Assembly: GCA_902798965.1 (NCBI GenBank)
Contig: CADBYS010000023.1
Span: forward strand, 1 to 48,946
Length of the DNA: 48,946 bases
Direction of reading: 5' to 3'
Origin: an uncultured Bacteroidales bacterium
Lineage (GTDB): Bacteria; Bacteroidota; Bacteroidia; Bacteroidales; Paludibacteraceae
Part shown: one piece after another, positions 9,693-18,515 of the stretch
Layout: every line of letters starts with the position of its first letter
How positions within the stretch are numbered: position 1 is the first letter of the stretch
Translations under genes and position numbers: made by a program
The notes under the pieces: generated by a model
Seen by the model: the letters and a program-made list of their open reading frames with translations, nothing else
What the model was told of the DNA's origin: nothing
Databases searched by the model: none

Positions 9693-11387
9693 CTATTTCA
9701 AATAATTATCTTTGAGCGAGCAGGTGCGGTTCAGTACCAGCTTGTCGGCCGTAGTATCCGGATCAACCACAAAGTATCCCTGCTTGAGGAGCTGGTAGTG
9801 GTTCTCTTGCTCTACGCCATTGACCATCACCGGCTCGTGCAGCTCGCTGCGCAGCGATCCTTCGACCTTGATATTTTTTACGACCAGACTTTCGGGGTTA
9901 AGCATATCGCGGAAGTCACCTTCCTCAGCTGCGGGATTCTCTACGGCAAACAAGCGATCATACAAACGTGCTTCGGCATCAAGCGCCGAGCGGCACTCTA
10001 CCCAGTTGATGGTAGCTTTCGTCTTGCGATTGCCGCCTTCGGTGCCGGACTTGGAGTTCGGGTCGTAGGTGGCATATACCGTGGTGATATTGCCCTCGGC
10101 ATCCTTCTCGCACCCGGTGGCTTGGATGATATAGCTGCTCTTGAGGCGCACCTCACGCCCACCCGGGCTGAGGCGGAAGAACTTGTTGTCAGCCTCCTCC
10201 AGGAAGTCGCCACGCTCAATCCATAACTCTTTGCCAAACTGCATCTCGCGTGTGCCGAGCTCCTCATGGCCGTCGATATTGTCGGCAATGATCGTCTCGC
10301 CTTCACCCTCGTAGTTGGTGATGACCAATTTCACGGGATCGAAGATAGCGCATATACGCGGAGCTGTCTCTTTCAGATTCTCGCGTATGGTGTGCTCCAG
10401 CAAGCCTACATCGATCATTCCCTCCACCTTAGTATAACCGATGCGGTCGATGAACTCACGAATAGCCTTGGCGGTATAACCGCGGCGACGCAGACCGCAT
10501 ACAGTCGGCATACGCGGATCGTCCCAGCCGGCTACCAGACCTTCCTTCACCAGCTGCAGCATCTTACGCTTGGACATCACGGTGTAGGTGATGTTCAGGC
10601 GGTTGAACTCATACTGGTGCGGACGGTACTCGCCCTGCGGAACGAACTGATCGATGAAATAGTCATACAACGGACGGTGCACCACAAACTCCAAGGTACA
10701 TATACTGTGCGTCACACCCTCGAAATAATCGCTCTGACCGTGAGCGAAGTCGTACATAGGATAAACGTTCCACGTATGACCCGTGCGGTGATGCGGATGC
10801 GAGGTAATGATACGGTACATGATAGGATCGCGGAAGTGCATGTTCGGGTTGGCCATATCAATCTTAGCACGCAACACCATCTTTCCCTCGGGAATCTCCC
10901 CGTTCTGCATAGCTTGGAACAGACGCAGATTCTCCTCTACCGGGCGGTCTCTGTAAGGCGATGCCACACCCGCCTCGGTGGGTGTACCTTTCTGCTCGGC
11001 AATCTGCTCGGCGGTCTGCTCATCCACATACGCCTTGCCCTCCTTGATGAAGCGGATGGCCAGGTCGTAGAGCTGCTGGAAATAGTCGGAGGCATAGTAT
11101 ATATGTCCCCACTTGAAACCCAACCACGCTATATCGCGTTCGATAGAGTCAACATACTCCACGTCCTCCTTCACGGGATTCGTGTCATCGAAGCGCAGGT
11201 TACATACGCCGTTATAGCGCTCGGCGATTCCAAAATCCAGACATACGGCCTTCACATGACCAATATGCAGATAGCCGTTAGGCTCGGGCGGGAAACGCGT
11301 CTGTATACGACCGTTGTTCACTCCCTCGGCGAGGTCTTTCTCTACGATTTGCTCAATGAAATTGAGGCTCCTTTCTTGCTCTTCCAT
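9693..11387 (-). CDS. glnS: Glutaminyl-tRNA synthetase
   Basis: 564 residues, normal for bacterial GlnRS. It charges tRNA-Gln with glutamine in the cytoplasm. The class I signatures are both present: the HIGH-type motif PEPNGYLHIGHVKAV near residue 32 and the KMSKS-type motif VMSKRKM near residue 270. The C-terminal anticodon-binding beta barrels are present (…HWVECRS-like NWVECRSALDAEARLYDRLF, then a final domain ending in CSLKDNYLK). A direct GlnRS suggests the cell need not use the Glu-tRNA(Gln) amidotransferase route for this tRNA. The start MEEQERSLNFIEQIV is usual for Bacteroidetes GlnRS. About 38 bp separate it from the unknown gene upstream, and no promoter of the consensus type is visible there. 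Confidence 0.97.
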   Translation of the reverse strand: MEEQERSLNFIEQIVEKDLAEGVNNGRIQTRFPPEPNGYLHIGHVKAVCLDFGIAERYNGVCNLRFDDTNPVKEDVEYVDSIERDIAWLGFKWGHIYYASDYFQQLYDLAIRFIKEGKAYVDEQTAEQIAEQKGTPTEAGVASPYRDRPVEENLRLFQAMQNGEIPEGKMVLRAKIDMANPNMHFRDPIMYRIITSHPHHRTGHTWNVYPMYDFAHGQSDYFEGVTHSICTLEFVVHRPLYDYFIDQFVPQGEYRPHQYEFNRLNITYTVMSKRKMLQLVKEGLVAGWDDPRMPTVCGLRRRGYTAKAIREFIDRIGYTKVEGMIDVGLLEHTIRENLKETAPRICAIFDPVKLVITNYEGEGETIIADNIDGHEELGTREMQFGKELWIERGDFLEEADNKFFRLSPGGREVRLKSSYIIQATGCEKDAEGNITTVYATYDPNSKSGTEGGNRKTKATINWVECRSALDAEARLYDRLFAVENPAAEEGDFRDMLNPESLVVKNIKVEGSLRSELHEPVMVNGVEQENHYQLLKQGYFVVDPDTTADKLVLNRTCSLKDNYLK

Positions 11388-11425
11388 ATATGTGCAATAT
11401 TTTTAAAAATCTATATTATTACAAA

Positions 11426-12307
11426 TCAATCCATATCACAGAATGTGTTCCATGGAATGATGTTAGGATTGGTGAAATCAACGTTATTCTTTTCGTCAGG
11501 GAATATTACTATTCGCGGATAACTCCAAAGGTCAAAATACGGAAAGTCTGCCAATTCATTGACAAAATTTTTACGCACGTAATCAACAAACTCCTGCTCA
11601 TGTTTATTAAGATACTCTTCTCGTAATTCTTCCAGGTTGTTTCTGTCCGTACCACGCCATGCAATCTGTATATTGAAGGATTCCGCTGTTACGGTATATT
11701 GCGAAACTCCTTTTCCGTACTTCCAAGATGTATGTTTTTGCACACTGAACAGATGCATCGGATAATCTTTATGAAACTCGCGCAGCAAGGCTCTGCATTG
11801 CGGCATCAACAAGACAAGATTATCTTCCGATTTGTTCTCCACACACCGGCAGCAAGCGTTCATAACCGACACTAATTCTTTGCAAAGTCCAGTTTTAGGA
11901 GACCAGCAATAAGCAGAATGAGAAACCGTCTTGAAAATAAAATAATCGCCATCATCTCCCAAAAATTCGTACATGTATGAGGCTGTGTTTACAGCTGATG
12001 CTATCAAGCTGTTAATTATTTGCGCCACACTATCAGCCACCGGCATTCGATATGTTTTTAATTTTGCATCCGGATGATACCAAGTATTTTCTTCTGCCTT
12101 AATGAGCACAAATTCTATGGGCTCTCTTGTACATGCCAATACGTATCCTGCGTCAAAAGAAGGGGCAACCGTATAAACAAATGCCGGATATTTAGGAATC
12201 AAATCTGTTGCGACACCTGTCTCTGAAGAAGTAGGGACGAGTCCATCTTGTGCCACCATGTGCGTCACTACTAATACAGCAATTATAATAAATATTGTCT
12301 TTCGCAT
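11426..12307 (-). CDS. Hypothetical exported protein
   Basis: About 293 residues. A clear signal peptide (MRKTIFIIIAVLVVTHMVAQ) is followed by a mature protein of mixed alpha/beta character with no motif recognised. Two cysteines sit close together in CCRCVENKSED near the middle. The ATG at 12307 gives a clean signal peptide; an ATG at 12319 would add four residues. It lies 20 bp after the preceding gene and 38 bp before glnS and may be co-transcribed with them. Composition is AT-richer than glnS, which suggests an accessory gene within a housekeeping run. Function unknown. Confidence 0.7.
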   Translation of the reverse strand: MRKTIFIIIAVLVVTHMVAQDGLVPTSSETGVATDLIPKYPAFVYTVAPSFDAGYVLACTREPIEFVLIKAEENTWYHPDAKLKTYRMPVADSVAQIINSLIASAVNTASYMYEFLGDDGDYFIFKTVSHSAYCWSPKTGLCKELVSVMNACCRCVENKSEDNLVLLMPQCRALLREFHKDYPMHLFSVQKHTSWKYGKGVSQYTVTAESFNIQIAWRGTDRNNLEELREEYLNKHEQEFVDYVRKNFVNELADFPYFDLWSYPRIVIFPDEKNNVDFTNPNIIPWNTFCDMD

Positions 12308-12327
12308 ATCAAGTTGCATTTAATAAC

Positions 12328-12756
12328 CTAATTATCTTTTGCGATATTATGTCGTAACTGGTTGTAGATGACGGCATAGACGAAGCGGTCGAACTGGGTG
12401 TAGACTTTCTGCCTGCCTGTTTTCTTGAGGACAGGTGCTTCGGGGTCGGGCTTGCCGGTGCTGAGCTGGTGGTCGAAACGGGTACGGAAATCGGCAAGTT
12501 CGGGGTCTTGCGCAGCAAACATCGCATTGGTGCGTGCTTGCGCCTGAGCCATGATGTCCATGTTGCGTTTCTCGTCACCGCGGGGAGGTTTCTTCTTGAA
12601 ATCACGCTTATCCACCTGCATGTAGGCATGTTCGTCATCCAGAACGACCCGGCCGCGCGAGTCGTACCGCCGCGTCTTGCGGTAGATGATGTCGTCTTTG
12701 CGGTTGAGTTTGCCCGCCAAAGCCTCAAAGAGTGATGCCAAACCGAATTTTGCCAT
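12328..12756 (-). CDS. Hypothetical Bacteroidales protein, basic
   Basis: 142 residues, start MAKFGLASLFEALAGKL. It is rich in Lys and Arg, with a KKKPPRGDEKRN segment near residue 55 and a C-terminal QFDRFVYAVIYNQLR segment. It resembles small uncharacterised proteins of Bacteroides species that begin MAKYG or MAKFG and share a PDPEAP...K segment; this is memory of the family, not a search. There is no signal peptide or membrane segment. A second long frame overlaps it (12309-12728) and was judged a shadow. Upstream lies a four-copy 11-bp direct repeat (12826-12869) that could regulate it. Function unknown. Confidence 0.6.
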   Translation of the reverse strand: MAKFGLASLFEALAGKLNRKDDIIYRKTRRYDSRGRVVLDDEHAYMQVDKRDFKKKPPRGDEKRNMDIMAQAQARTNAMFAAQDPELADFRTRFDHQLSTGKPDPEAPVLKKTGRQKVYTQFDRFVYAVIYNQLRHNIAKDN

Positions 12757-12825
12757 GTTGCCAGCGGTTGTTTTGGGTTGTCTTGTTGTGTCCTGACTAT
12801 AGTCTGCTTGCGTGCCGGTGAGGTT

Positions 12826-12869
12826 TATAACCTAGGTATAACCTACGTATAACCGGGGTATAACCTAGG
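12826..12869. repeat. Four head-to-tail 11-bp repeats, unit TATAACCTAGG
   Basis: Exact 11-bp period: TATAACCTAGG (12826), TATAACCTACG (12837), TATAACCGGGG (12848), TATAACCTAGG (12859). The unit contains the palindrome CCTAGG. The array lies 70-113 bp upstream of the minus-strand gene starting at 12756 and about 57 bp past the end of lpxA. A period near one helical turn would put each unit on the same face of DNA, as in a regulator or iteron-like binding array. No protein is known to bind it. Confidence 0.85.
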
Positions 12870-12925
12870 GGGAGTCCGAGAAAAGCCTTTCCCAGTACTG
12901 ATACAATCCTCTATTTACACCTTGT

Positions 12926-13702
12926 TTACATCGTGCCGCGTATCACCCCTCGCGGTGAACTGGTGATAAAACTCACTATCGCGTCGCGTTCGGGCGATGC
13001 AGGCAGCGTTTCGTTGATCTGCTGCAGTGCCTGCGATACGTTCAGGCCTGACATATATACGAGGCGGTACGTATCCTGAATAGCTCCTATCTGTTCACGT
13101 GTGAACCCGCGCCTGCCCAGACCTACGCTGTTGATACCGCAGAACGATACCGGCTCGCGGGCCGCAATCACGTAGGGCGGTATATCCTTGTTCACCTTCG
13201 TACCGCCTTGCGTCATCGAGTGTGCGCCTACATGCGTGAACTGATGCACCAGCGAACCGCCGCCAAGAATAGCGTACTCGTCCACCACGACCTCACCGGC
13301 TAATTGTGTGGCATTGGACATGATGATGTGGTCATGCAGCAGGCAGTCATGTGCCACGTGGGAGTACGCCATTATTAGGCAGTGGCTGCCCACCACGGTC
13401 TGTCCCTTGCTGGCCGTGCCGCGATGCACTGTGGCACACTCGCGGATGACCGTGTTATCGCCGATGATAGCGAGGGTGTCTTCGCCACGGAACTTCAGAT
13501 CCTGAGGTATAGCCCCGACCACTGCTGAGGGGAAGATTGTACAATCAGCACCTATACGTGCACCATACAAGACCGAGGCGTTCGCCATGACCTTGGTGCG
13601 GGCACCTATCTCTACGTTGGCTTCAATATATGCGAACGGACCGATCTCGGCTGTCGGGTCGATGATGGCCTTGGGATCAACACATGCTAAGGGATGTATC
13701 AT
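12926..13702 (-). CDS. lpxA: UDP-N-acetylglucosamine acyltransferase
   Basis: 258 residues, the standard length. LpxA makes the first transfer of lipid A synthesis, moving a 3-hydroxyacyl chain from acyl carrier protein to UDP-GlcNAc in the cytoplasm. The first two thirds are hexapeptide repeats of a left-handed beta helix (IDPTAEIGPFAYIEANVEIG and so on). The catalytic histidine region AYSHVAHDC near residue 120 is intact, and GGTKVNKDIPPYVIA is the usual C-terminal signature. It is the third gene of the lpxD-lpxC-lpxA set, 35 bp after lpxC. Confidence 0.96.
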   Translation of the reverse strand: MIHPLACVDPKAIIDPTAEIGPFAYIEANVEIGARTKVMANASVLYGARIGADCTIFPSAVVGAIPQDLKFRGEDTLAIIGDNTVIRECATVHRGTASKGQTVVGSHCLIMAYSHVAHDCLLHDHIIMSNATQLAGEVVVDEYAILGGGSLVHQFTHVGAHSMTQGGTKVNKDIPPYVIAAREPVSFCGINSVGLGRRGFTREQIGAIQDTYRLVYMSGLNVSQALQQINETLPASPERDAIVSFITSSPRGVIRGTM

Positions 13703-13737
13703 AACATTTACAATTTTGCCATTTACAATTTATTCAT
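13703..13737 (-). repeat. Short tandem repeat in the lpxC-lpxA junction
   Basis: The whole 35-bp spacer, read on the minus strand from the lpxC stop, consists of repeated units AATTGTA / AATGGCA, then AATTGTA / AATGTT, so a 14 to 15-bp block made of 7-mers occurs twice. It lies exactly where other Bacteroidetes carry the FabZ part of an LpxC-FabZ fusion. Confidence 0.65.
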
Positions 13738-14646
13738 TTAGATCTGCTTGGGGTAGATCTTGTTGCGGAGTTGGCGGGCACACGAAGTGTTGAAAGTGTG
13801 TCCGGGTTTTTCAGCTATCACGCGTGCCTGCAGACGGCAACCTACGAGCGACAAATCTCCGATTACATCGAGCAGCTTGTGTCGCGCCGGCTCGTTGTGG
13901 AAGTGAATGGGCGAGAGGTAGCCAAGTTTGGTGGCATCCAGTCGCGGTTGCCCGAGCTTGTCGGTCAGGTAGTCAATACCCTCCTGCGACATCGGCGTCT
14001 CGTAGATAACCAGCGCGTTCTTCAGGTCGCCGCCTTTGATCAGTCCGAGACGCAGCAGCGGCTCTATCTCCCGAACGAAACAGAACGTGCGAGCAGAGGC
14101 TATCTCGCGCTCGTAATCCTTCAGATCCTTGAGCTCAGCGTGCTGATGATTGAGAATCTGCGACGGGTAACTCACCTCTACTTCCACTTCATACTTTTCG
14201 TTTGGCAAGAGCAGCAATCGGTTGCCATGCTCGGAGATATATTCGATGGGTTCGTTTACAACGTACACCTCGACTTCGGCATCCTGTTCAGTTATCCCCG
14301 CCTGCCGGATGGCATGTACGAACGGCATAGCGCTACCGTCGAGTATCGGCATCTCCGGACCATCCACTTCAATCAGGCAGTTGTCTATACCCAATGCATA
14401 CAGGGCAGATAGCGAGTGCTCTACGGTGGAAATACGCCAACTGCCATGCTCCAGCACCGTGCCGCGTTCGGTAGCAGACACGTAATCGGCATACGCATGG
14501 TGCGTTGGCTTGTCCGGCAGATCTGTGCGGCACAGACGGATACCGTAGTTCGCCTCAGCCGGCAGGAATCGGGCATGTATATACACGCCGGTGTGCAAAC
14601 CTTTGCCTTCGAGCGTGAACGGTTGAGCTATAGTGTGTTGCTTCAT
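13738..14646 (-). CDS. lpxC: UDP-3-O-acyl-N-acetylglucosamine deacetylase, unfused form
   Basis: 302 residues. LpxC is the zinc-dependent deacetylase that commits UDP-acyl-GlcNAc to lipid A. The zinc ligands are visible: [10 protein letters not shown] (His after Glu), [10 protein letters not shown] (His and Asp) and KPGHTFNTS (His). LDGSAMPFV is the substrate-loop signature. In many Bacteroidetes this gene is fused to fabZ and encodes about 460 residues; here it ends at NKIYPKQI with no dehydratase domain, and lpxA begins 35 bp later. Its start overlaps the lpxD stop by 4 nt (ATGA), so the two are translationally coupled. Confidence 0.96.
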   Translation of the reverse strand: MKQHTIAQPFTLEGKGLHTGVYIHARFLPAEANYGIRLCRTDLPDKPTHHAYADYVSATERGTVLEHGSWRISTVEHSLSALYALGIDNCLIEVDGPEMPILDGSAMPFVHAIRQAGITEQDAEVEVYVVNEPIEYISEHGNRLLLLPNEKYEVEVEVSYPSQILNHQHAELKDLKDYEREIASARTFCFVREIEPLLRLGLIKGGDLKNALVIYETPMSQEGIDYLTDKLGQPRLDATKLGYLSPIHFHNEPARHKLLDVIGDLSLVGCRLQARVIAEKPGHTFNTSCARQLRNKIYPKQI

Positions 14647-15671
14647 TCCTGTTGTTTCTTTTTGATGGTTTGTACGTCGCGCTGGAGGTCGGGCAGATAC
14701 TTGAATACTACGGATGAACGCCGCCAGAGCATAGCATCGATAGCCGGTGAGCCTTGGTACTGACCGGGTTGACGGATAGAACCCGCCACGCCGGCCTGTG
14801 CGCCGCAGATCACGTTATCCACTAATGTCACGCTGTTCGCCACGCCGACCTGACCGGCGAGGATGCAGTGCTTGCCTACTGTACTTGAACCGGCTATACC
14901 GACCTGCGAGCACAGGAAGGTCGATTCGCCTACCTGCACGTTGTGCGCCACTTGAACCAGATTGTCAATCTTGACATTTTTGGATATATGCGTCTCGCCC
15001 ATCATCGCGCGGTCAATCGTCGTGTTGGCACCTATCTCCACGTCATCGTCAATGACCACCGTACCGATCTGCGGAATTTTGTGGTTCACGCCTTCGGCAT
15101 CCGGCTCAAAACCGAATCCGTCAGCACCGATCACGCACCCTGCGTGGATGATGCAATTGCGTCCAACCTTGCAGTGGTCGTAGATCTTCACGCCCGAGTA
15201 GATGATCGTGTTGTCGCCAATCGAAACATGATCGCCGATATATGCCTGCGGGTAGATTTGTACGCCACGACCGATCTTGACGTTCTGACCTATATACGCA
15301 AACGCTCCGACATAAACATCCTCGGGCAGCGTTATGCCTCCCGCAACAAACGACGGTTGCTCGATACCTTTCTTCCGCGGGCGAAGGAACTCCGAAACGC
15401 CCTGCAGCAGCCGTCCCATTGCCTGACGGGCGTTATCTACGAGGATGAGCGTCGCGCCAACGGTCAGGGAAACATCGTATAAGGAACGCGTCAGCAGAAC
15501 GACTGAGGCTCCGGTTGTTGCCAGTGCCGACAAGAACTTCTCGTCTGTAACGTAGGACAATGTGCCGAACTTACCCTGCTCAATCGGACTGACGTCATGA
15601 ATCTGCACAGAGGCATCGCCAATCACTTCTCCGCCGACAAAGGCTGCTATTTGTTGCGCTGTAAATTGCAT
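14643..15671 (-). CDS. lpxD: UDP-3-O-acylglucosamine N-acyltransferase
   Basis: About 342 residues. LpxD adds the second acyl chain to the glucosamine nitrogen. The N-terminal domain [18 protein letters not shown] matches LpxD, and the rest is a left-handed beta helix of hexapeptide repeats, with [10 protein letters not shown] near residue 245 holding the catalytic His. The helical C-terminus ends in a lysine-rich tail. The frame extends to a TTG at 15683, but two adjacent ATGs (15674 and 15671) after AAAGGA are the likely start. It is first of the lpx genes, preceded by a heptamer array and the HD protein gene. Confidence 0.95.
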   Translation of the reverse strand: MQFTAQQIAAFVGGEVIGDASVQIHDVSPIEQGKFGTLSYVTDEKFLSALATTGASVVLLTRSLYDVSLTVGATLILVDNARQAMGRLLQGVSEFLRPRKKGIEQPSFVAGGITLPEDVYVGAFAYIGQNVKIGRGVQIYPQAYIGDHVSIGDNTIIYSGVKIYDHCKVGRNCIIHAGCVIGADGFGFEPDAEGVNHKIPQIGTVVIDDDVEIGANTTIDRAMMGETHISKNVKIDNLVQVAHNVQVGESTFLCSQVGIAGSSTVGKHCILAGQVGVANSVTLVDNVICGAQAGVAGSIRQPGQYQGSPAIDAMLWRRSSVVFKYLPDLQRDVQTIKKKQQE

Positions 15672-15676
15672 CATTC

Positions 15677-15704
15677 CTTTCAATTTTCAATTTTCACCTT
15701 TCAC
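15677..15704 (-). repeat. Four tandem heptamers between the HD gene and lpxD
   Basis: On the plus strand the units are CTTTCAA, TTTTCAA, TTTTCAC, CTTTCAC (15677-15704), followed by CTTACTG. On the coding strand they begin one base after the stop codon of the HD gene and end at the lpxD start region. The unit and the flanking CTTACT are nearly identical to the array at 40811-40838, 25 kb away. Confidence 0.85.
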
Positions 15705-15705
15705 C

Positions 15706-16926
15706 TTACTGCATGTAGAACAGGTATAGTTTCTTCGGCTTATACGTCAATGTCTGCAGGTTCAGCATATCGGAAGCATCGGCAATATTGCGGACTGTTC
15801 CGTCGTTGTACAAAATGTCGATGCTATCGTCTTTTTCTGAATACGTATTCGATGTCGATACATGCTCCACAAAGAAGTACTCCGCCTCGCTCTTCGATAT
15901 GCCGAATCGTGTGGCGTATTGCTGTTGCAAGGTGTTGCGCTCATCAACCGTCAGTGGTTCTTGCAGCAACTTGCCCTTGAACAGCCTGCGGTTCACAAAC
16001 GCCTCTGCCAGCAGCCGCAGCGTCGTGTCCTCGTGTGCCTGCCAGGCCTTGATAGCCGACAGTATATCCGCATCGTCCAGCAAGGCGTACTGCGCTAATG
16101 CAAAACTGTCTTGCGCAAACGCATCGCCGGTTATATGCCGGTAGAGGAAGTAGTGCAACGCCGGCGGACAGAATAGTTCAACACCCTCATGCGCCAGTTG
16201 TTTGGCGCGGTCGAGGATCTTGATCAGCAGCTGTTCGGCTGCAACGGATGTCTTGTGCAGATACACCTGCCAGTACATCAACCGCCGCGCAATCAGGAAC
16301 TTCTCCACCGAATAGATACCTTTCGCCTCAATCACCAGCCGGTCATCCACCACGTTCAGCATCTTGATCAGTCGCGCTGAGGCGACACTGCCTTCCGTCA
16401 CGCCCGTGAAGAACGAGTCGCGGCAGAGGTAGTCCATCCGATCCATATCGAACTGCGATGAGATCAACTGGTGCAGAAAATGCTTGTGATACTTATTTCG
16501 GAAGATTGCAATAGCCGTATCCAGCGCGCCGTTCATTTCCCGATTGATCTGTTCCATCATAATCAGCGACACCTCTTCGTGCGTGATGCCCTCAATCAGG
16601 GTGTGCTCCATCACATGCGAGAACGGAGCATGACCGATGTCGTGCAGCAGAATGGCTACCATCGCTCCGTCAGCTTCCTCGGGAGTTATCTCAACGCCTT
16701 TCTGCCTTAGCGAAGCGATGGCATCGCTCATCAAGTGCATCGCACCTATCGAGTGAAGGAATCGGCTGTGTTGCGCACCGGGATAAACGACATACGACAA
16801 ACCAAGTTGTCGTATGCGGTTCAAACGTTGCACATAAGGATGTTGCAGCACGTCATAGATGAACTCGTTGGGGATATTGATAAACCCAAACACCGGGTCG
16901 TTGATGATCTTTCGCTTATTAGCCAT
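15706..16926 (-). CDS. HD-domain phosphohydrolase (dGTPase-like)
   Basis: 406 residues. The HD signature is complete: QLGLSYVVYPGAQHSRFLHSIG (first His) and AILLHDIGHAPFSHVMEHT (HD pair), then a later Asp in SSQFDMDRMDYLCRDSFFTG. This pattern matches the HD hydrolases related to dGTP triphosphohydrolase (YdhJ/SAMHD1-like branch), which cut dNTPs or other phosphate esters with a metal; the substrate here is unknown. The start MANKRKIINDPVFGFI is the common one in Bacteroidetes. It lies 22 bp after sigA and precedes lpxD. Confidence 0.9.
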   Translation of the reverse strand: MANKRKIINDPVFGFINIPNEFIYDVLQHPYVQRLNRIRQLGLSYVVYPGAQHSRFLHSIGAMHLMSDAIASLRQKGVEITPEEADGAMVAILLHDIGHAPFSHVMEHTLIEGITHEEVSLIMMEQINREMNGALDTAIAIFRNKYHKHFLHQLISSQFDMDRMDYLCRDSFFTGVTEGSVASARLIKMLNVVDDRLVIEAKGIYSVEKFLIARRLMYWQVYLHKTSVAAEQLLIKILDRAKQLAHEGVELFCPPALHYFLYRHITGDAFAQDSFALAQYALLDDADILSAIKAWQAHEDTTLRLLAEAFVNRRLFKGKLLQEPLTVDERNTLQQQYATRFGISKSEAEYFFVEHVSTSNTYSEKDDSIDILYNDGTVRNIADASDMLNLQTLTYKPKKLYLFYMQ

Positions 16927-16948
16927 AGGCTGATATCTGATTTCTTAC

Positions 16949-17818
16949 TTACCCCAAATATGTTCTCAGAACTTTGCTTCGTGAGTTCTGCGCCAAGCTA
17001 TGCAGCGCCTTTTCCTTAATCTGACGCACACGTTCACGCGTGAGGCCTTCCTCCTCGCCTATCTCTTCGAGCGTGCGTTCCTGCTTGAATCCTTCACCCA
17101 GACCGAAGAACTTACGCAATATACGTTGCTCACGTTCGCTCAATGTATCCAGCGCACGGTCAATCTCCTGAGTCAACGATTCGCCCATCAAGCCTCGGTC
17201 GGCACGAGGAGAGTCCTGATTCTCCATCACATCGATCAGACTGTTGTCCTCACCGTCCACGAACGGCGCATCCATACTCACATGACGACCTTGCATACGC
17301 AAGATCTCAGCAATCTTATCCATCGGCATCTCCAGCTCCTCCGCCAACTCCTCGGCCGACGGACGACGCTCGTACTCCTGCTCAAAACGGGAATAAGCCT
17401 TCTGAATCTTATTGAGCGAACCTACCTGGTTCAATGGCAGACGAACAATACGCGCCTGCTCAGCCAAAGCCTGGAGAATTGCTTGGCGAATCCACCATAC
17501 GGCGTAGGAAATGAACTTGAAACCACGCGTTTCATCGAACTTCTCAGCAGCCTTAATCAAACCGAAGTTGCCTTCGTTTATCAAGTCCGGCAGACTCAAG
17601 CCCTGGTTCTGGTATTGCTTGGCTACCGAAACCACGAAACGCAAATTGGCATTTACCAGACGCTCACGAGCTGCCATGTCACCGTTACGGATACGACCTG
17701 CCAACTCCACCTCTTCTTCTACCGACACAAGGTCTTCACGACCAATCTCCTGCAGAAACTTATCCAACGACTGCGATTCGCGGTTGGTTATAGATTTTGT
17801 AATTTTTAACTGACGCAT
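16949..17818 (-). CDS. rpoD: Primary RNA polymerase sigma factor (sigma-70 type)
   Basis: 289 residues from the ATG at 17818 ([19 protein letters not shown]), the usual Bacteroidetes start; a longer frame begins at a GTG at 17890 but would run close to the tRNA. It directs RNA polymerase to housekeeping promoters. Region 1.2 ([16 protein letters not shown]), region 2 ([35 protein letters not shown]), region 3 and region 4.2 ([13 protein letters not shown], helix-turn-helix) are all present. The long region 1.1 of proteobacterial RpoD is absent, as usual in this phylum. The TTTG/TAnnTTTG promoters in this window are what this factor should recognise. Confidence 0.96.
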   Translation of the reverse strand: MRQLKITKSITNRESQSLDKFLQEIGREDLVSVEEEVELAGRIRNGDMAARERLVNANLRFVVSVAKQYQNQGLSLPDLINEGNFGLIKAAEKFDETRGFKFISYAVWWIRQAILQALAEQARIVRLPLNQVGSLNKIQKAYSRFEQEYERRPSAEELAEELEMPMDKIAEILRMQGRHVSMDAPFVDGEDNSLIDVMENQDSPRADRGLMGESLTQEIDRALDTLSEREQRILRKFFGLGEGFKQERTLEEIGEEEGLTRERVRQIKEKALHSLAQNSRSKVLRTYLG

Positions 17819-17895
17819 ATATGCACTATTCAGTATCTTTTGAATATTTAGGTTTGTGTGTATTTTGCTGTTTGGGGCGCGACTATTCACGCGAG

Positions 17896-17969
17896 TGATT
17901 CGGCCGGGATTCGAACCCGGGACCCACAGCTTAGAAGGCTGTTGCTCTATCCAACTGAGCTACCGAACC
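17896..17969 (-). tRNA. tRNA-Arg (anticodon UCU)
   Basis: On the minus strand the cloverleaf reads: acceptor GGTTCGG pairing with CCGAATC (one G-U), D arm GCTC...GAGC, anticodon stem ACAGC/GCTGT with loop CTTCTAA (anticodon TCT at its centre), and T arm CCGGG-TTCGAAT-CCCGG. The discriminator is A and no CCA is encoded. It reads AGA codons. It lies between trxA and sigA, only 11 bp from the trxA stop. Confidence 0.97.
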
Positions 17970-17980
17970 ATTGCCTCATC

Positions 17981-18295
17981 TTACAGCAACGCTTCTACCA
18001 TCGGCTGAATACGCGGCTTAGGCGTGTAACCTACACTACGGTTAACCAACTCACCGTTCTTGAAGAACAAAACGGTAGGGATGTTCATGATGCCAAACTG
18101 CTCACATGTATCAGGATTGGCATCCACATCCAACTTGCCTACCACTACTTTGCCATCATAATCCTCTGCCAGACCATCCATCACCGGATGCATCATCTTG
18201 CAAGGTCCGCACCATTGAGCCCAGCAGTCTAATACTACCGGCTTGCCTGCTGCCAACAACTCTTTCAGGTTGGCGTCTGTTACTTCGTATACCAT
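17981..18295 (-). CDS. trxA: Thioredoxin
   Basis: 104 residues from the ATG at 18295 (MVYEVTDANLKELLAAG). The active site WCGPC is at residues 28-32, followed by the cis-proline loop IPTVLFF. It reduces protein disulfides in the cytoplasm and has no signal peptide. The open frame continues 42 codons upstream, but that part has no thioredoxin features and the ATG at 18295 gives the family's usual length. The gene lies just upstream of tRNA-Arg and sigA on the same strand. Confidence 0.95.
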   Translation of the reverse strand: MVYEVTDANLKELLAAGKPVVLDCWAQWCGPCKMMHPVMDGLAEDYDGKVVVGKLDVDANPDTCEQFGIMNIPTVLFFKNGELVNRSVGYTPKPRIQPMVEALL

Positions 18296-18515
18296 AATAT
18301 TTTTGCTTTTTATTCTGTTATATGCAACGGCAACACTGCCGCCCTTCCTGTGCGGCGTTGCTACTGTCTTAAAATTCGGCATTTTCGCCTTAATTTTAGT
18401 AACAAAAATCATGCCTAACACGTCAGACTGACATGTTTATATCCACATTTTTCGAATATTATGGCTTTTTCGGTTGTTTTTTGTCACTCCTATGTTGCAA
18501 GACTACGGCTTGTTG
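18296..18515 (-). other. Intergenic region upstream of trxA with a hairpin
   Basis: No gene is visible. A hairpin can form between GCAACG (18324-18329) and CGTTGC (18356-18361), with an inner CCGC/GCGG stem (18339-18342/18352-18355); it would lie in the trxA leader. No exact TTTG-N20-TAnnTTTG promoter was found here; a GATTTTTG near 18407-18414 on the minus strand is a weak candidate. Confidence 0.35.

Noticed and set aside
10266-11522. A 418-codon open frame antisense to glnS on the plus strand
   Set aside because: glnS on the other strand is a certain gene; the antisense frame has no recognisable domain and its openness follows from codon bias.
12309-12728. A 139-codon frame overlapping the 142-residue gene
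   Set aside because: Its translation is Ser/Thr/Arg-rich low complexity, while the alternative frame has a normal start and protein-like composition.
7814-13360. Other CACGTG sites (near 7820, 13350) as parS sites
   Set aside because: They lie inside yifB and lpxA and lack the TGTT and AACA flanks.
18420-18450. ATATCCACA near 18436 as a DnaA box
   Set aside because: One isolated site without a cluster; it also differs from TTATCCACA.
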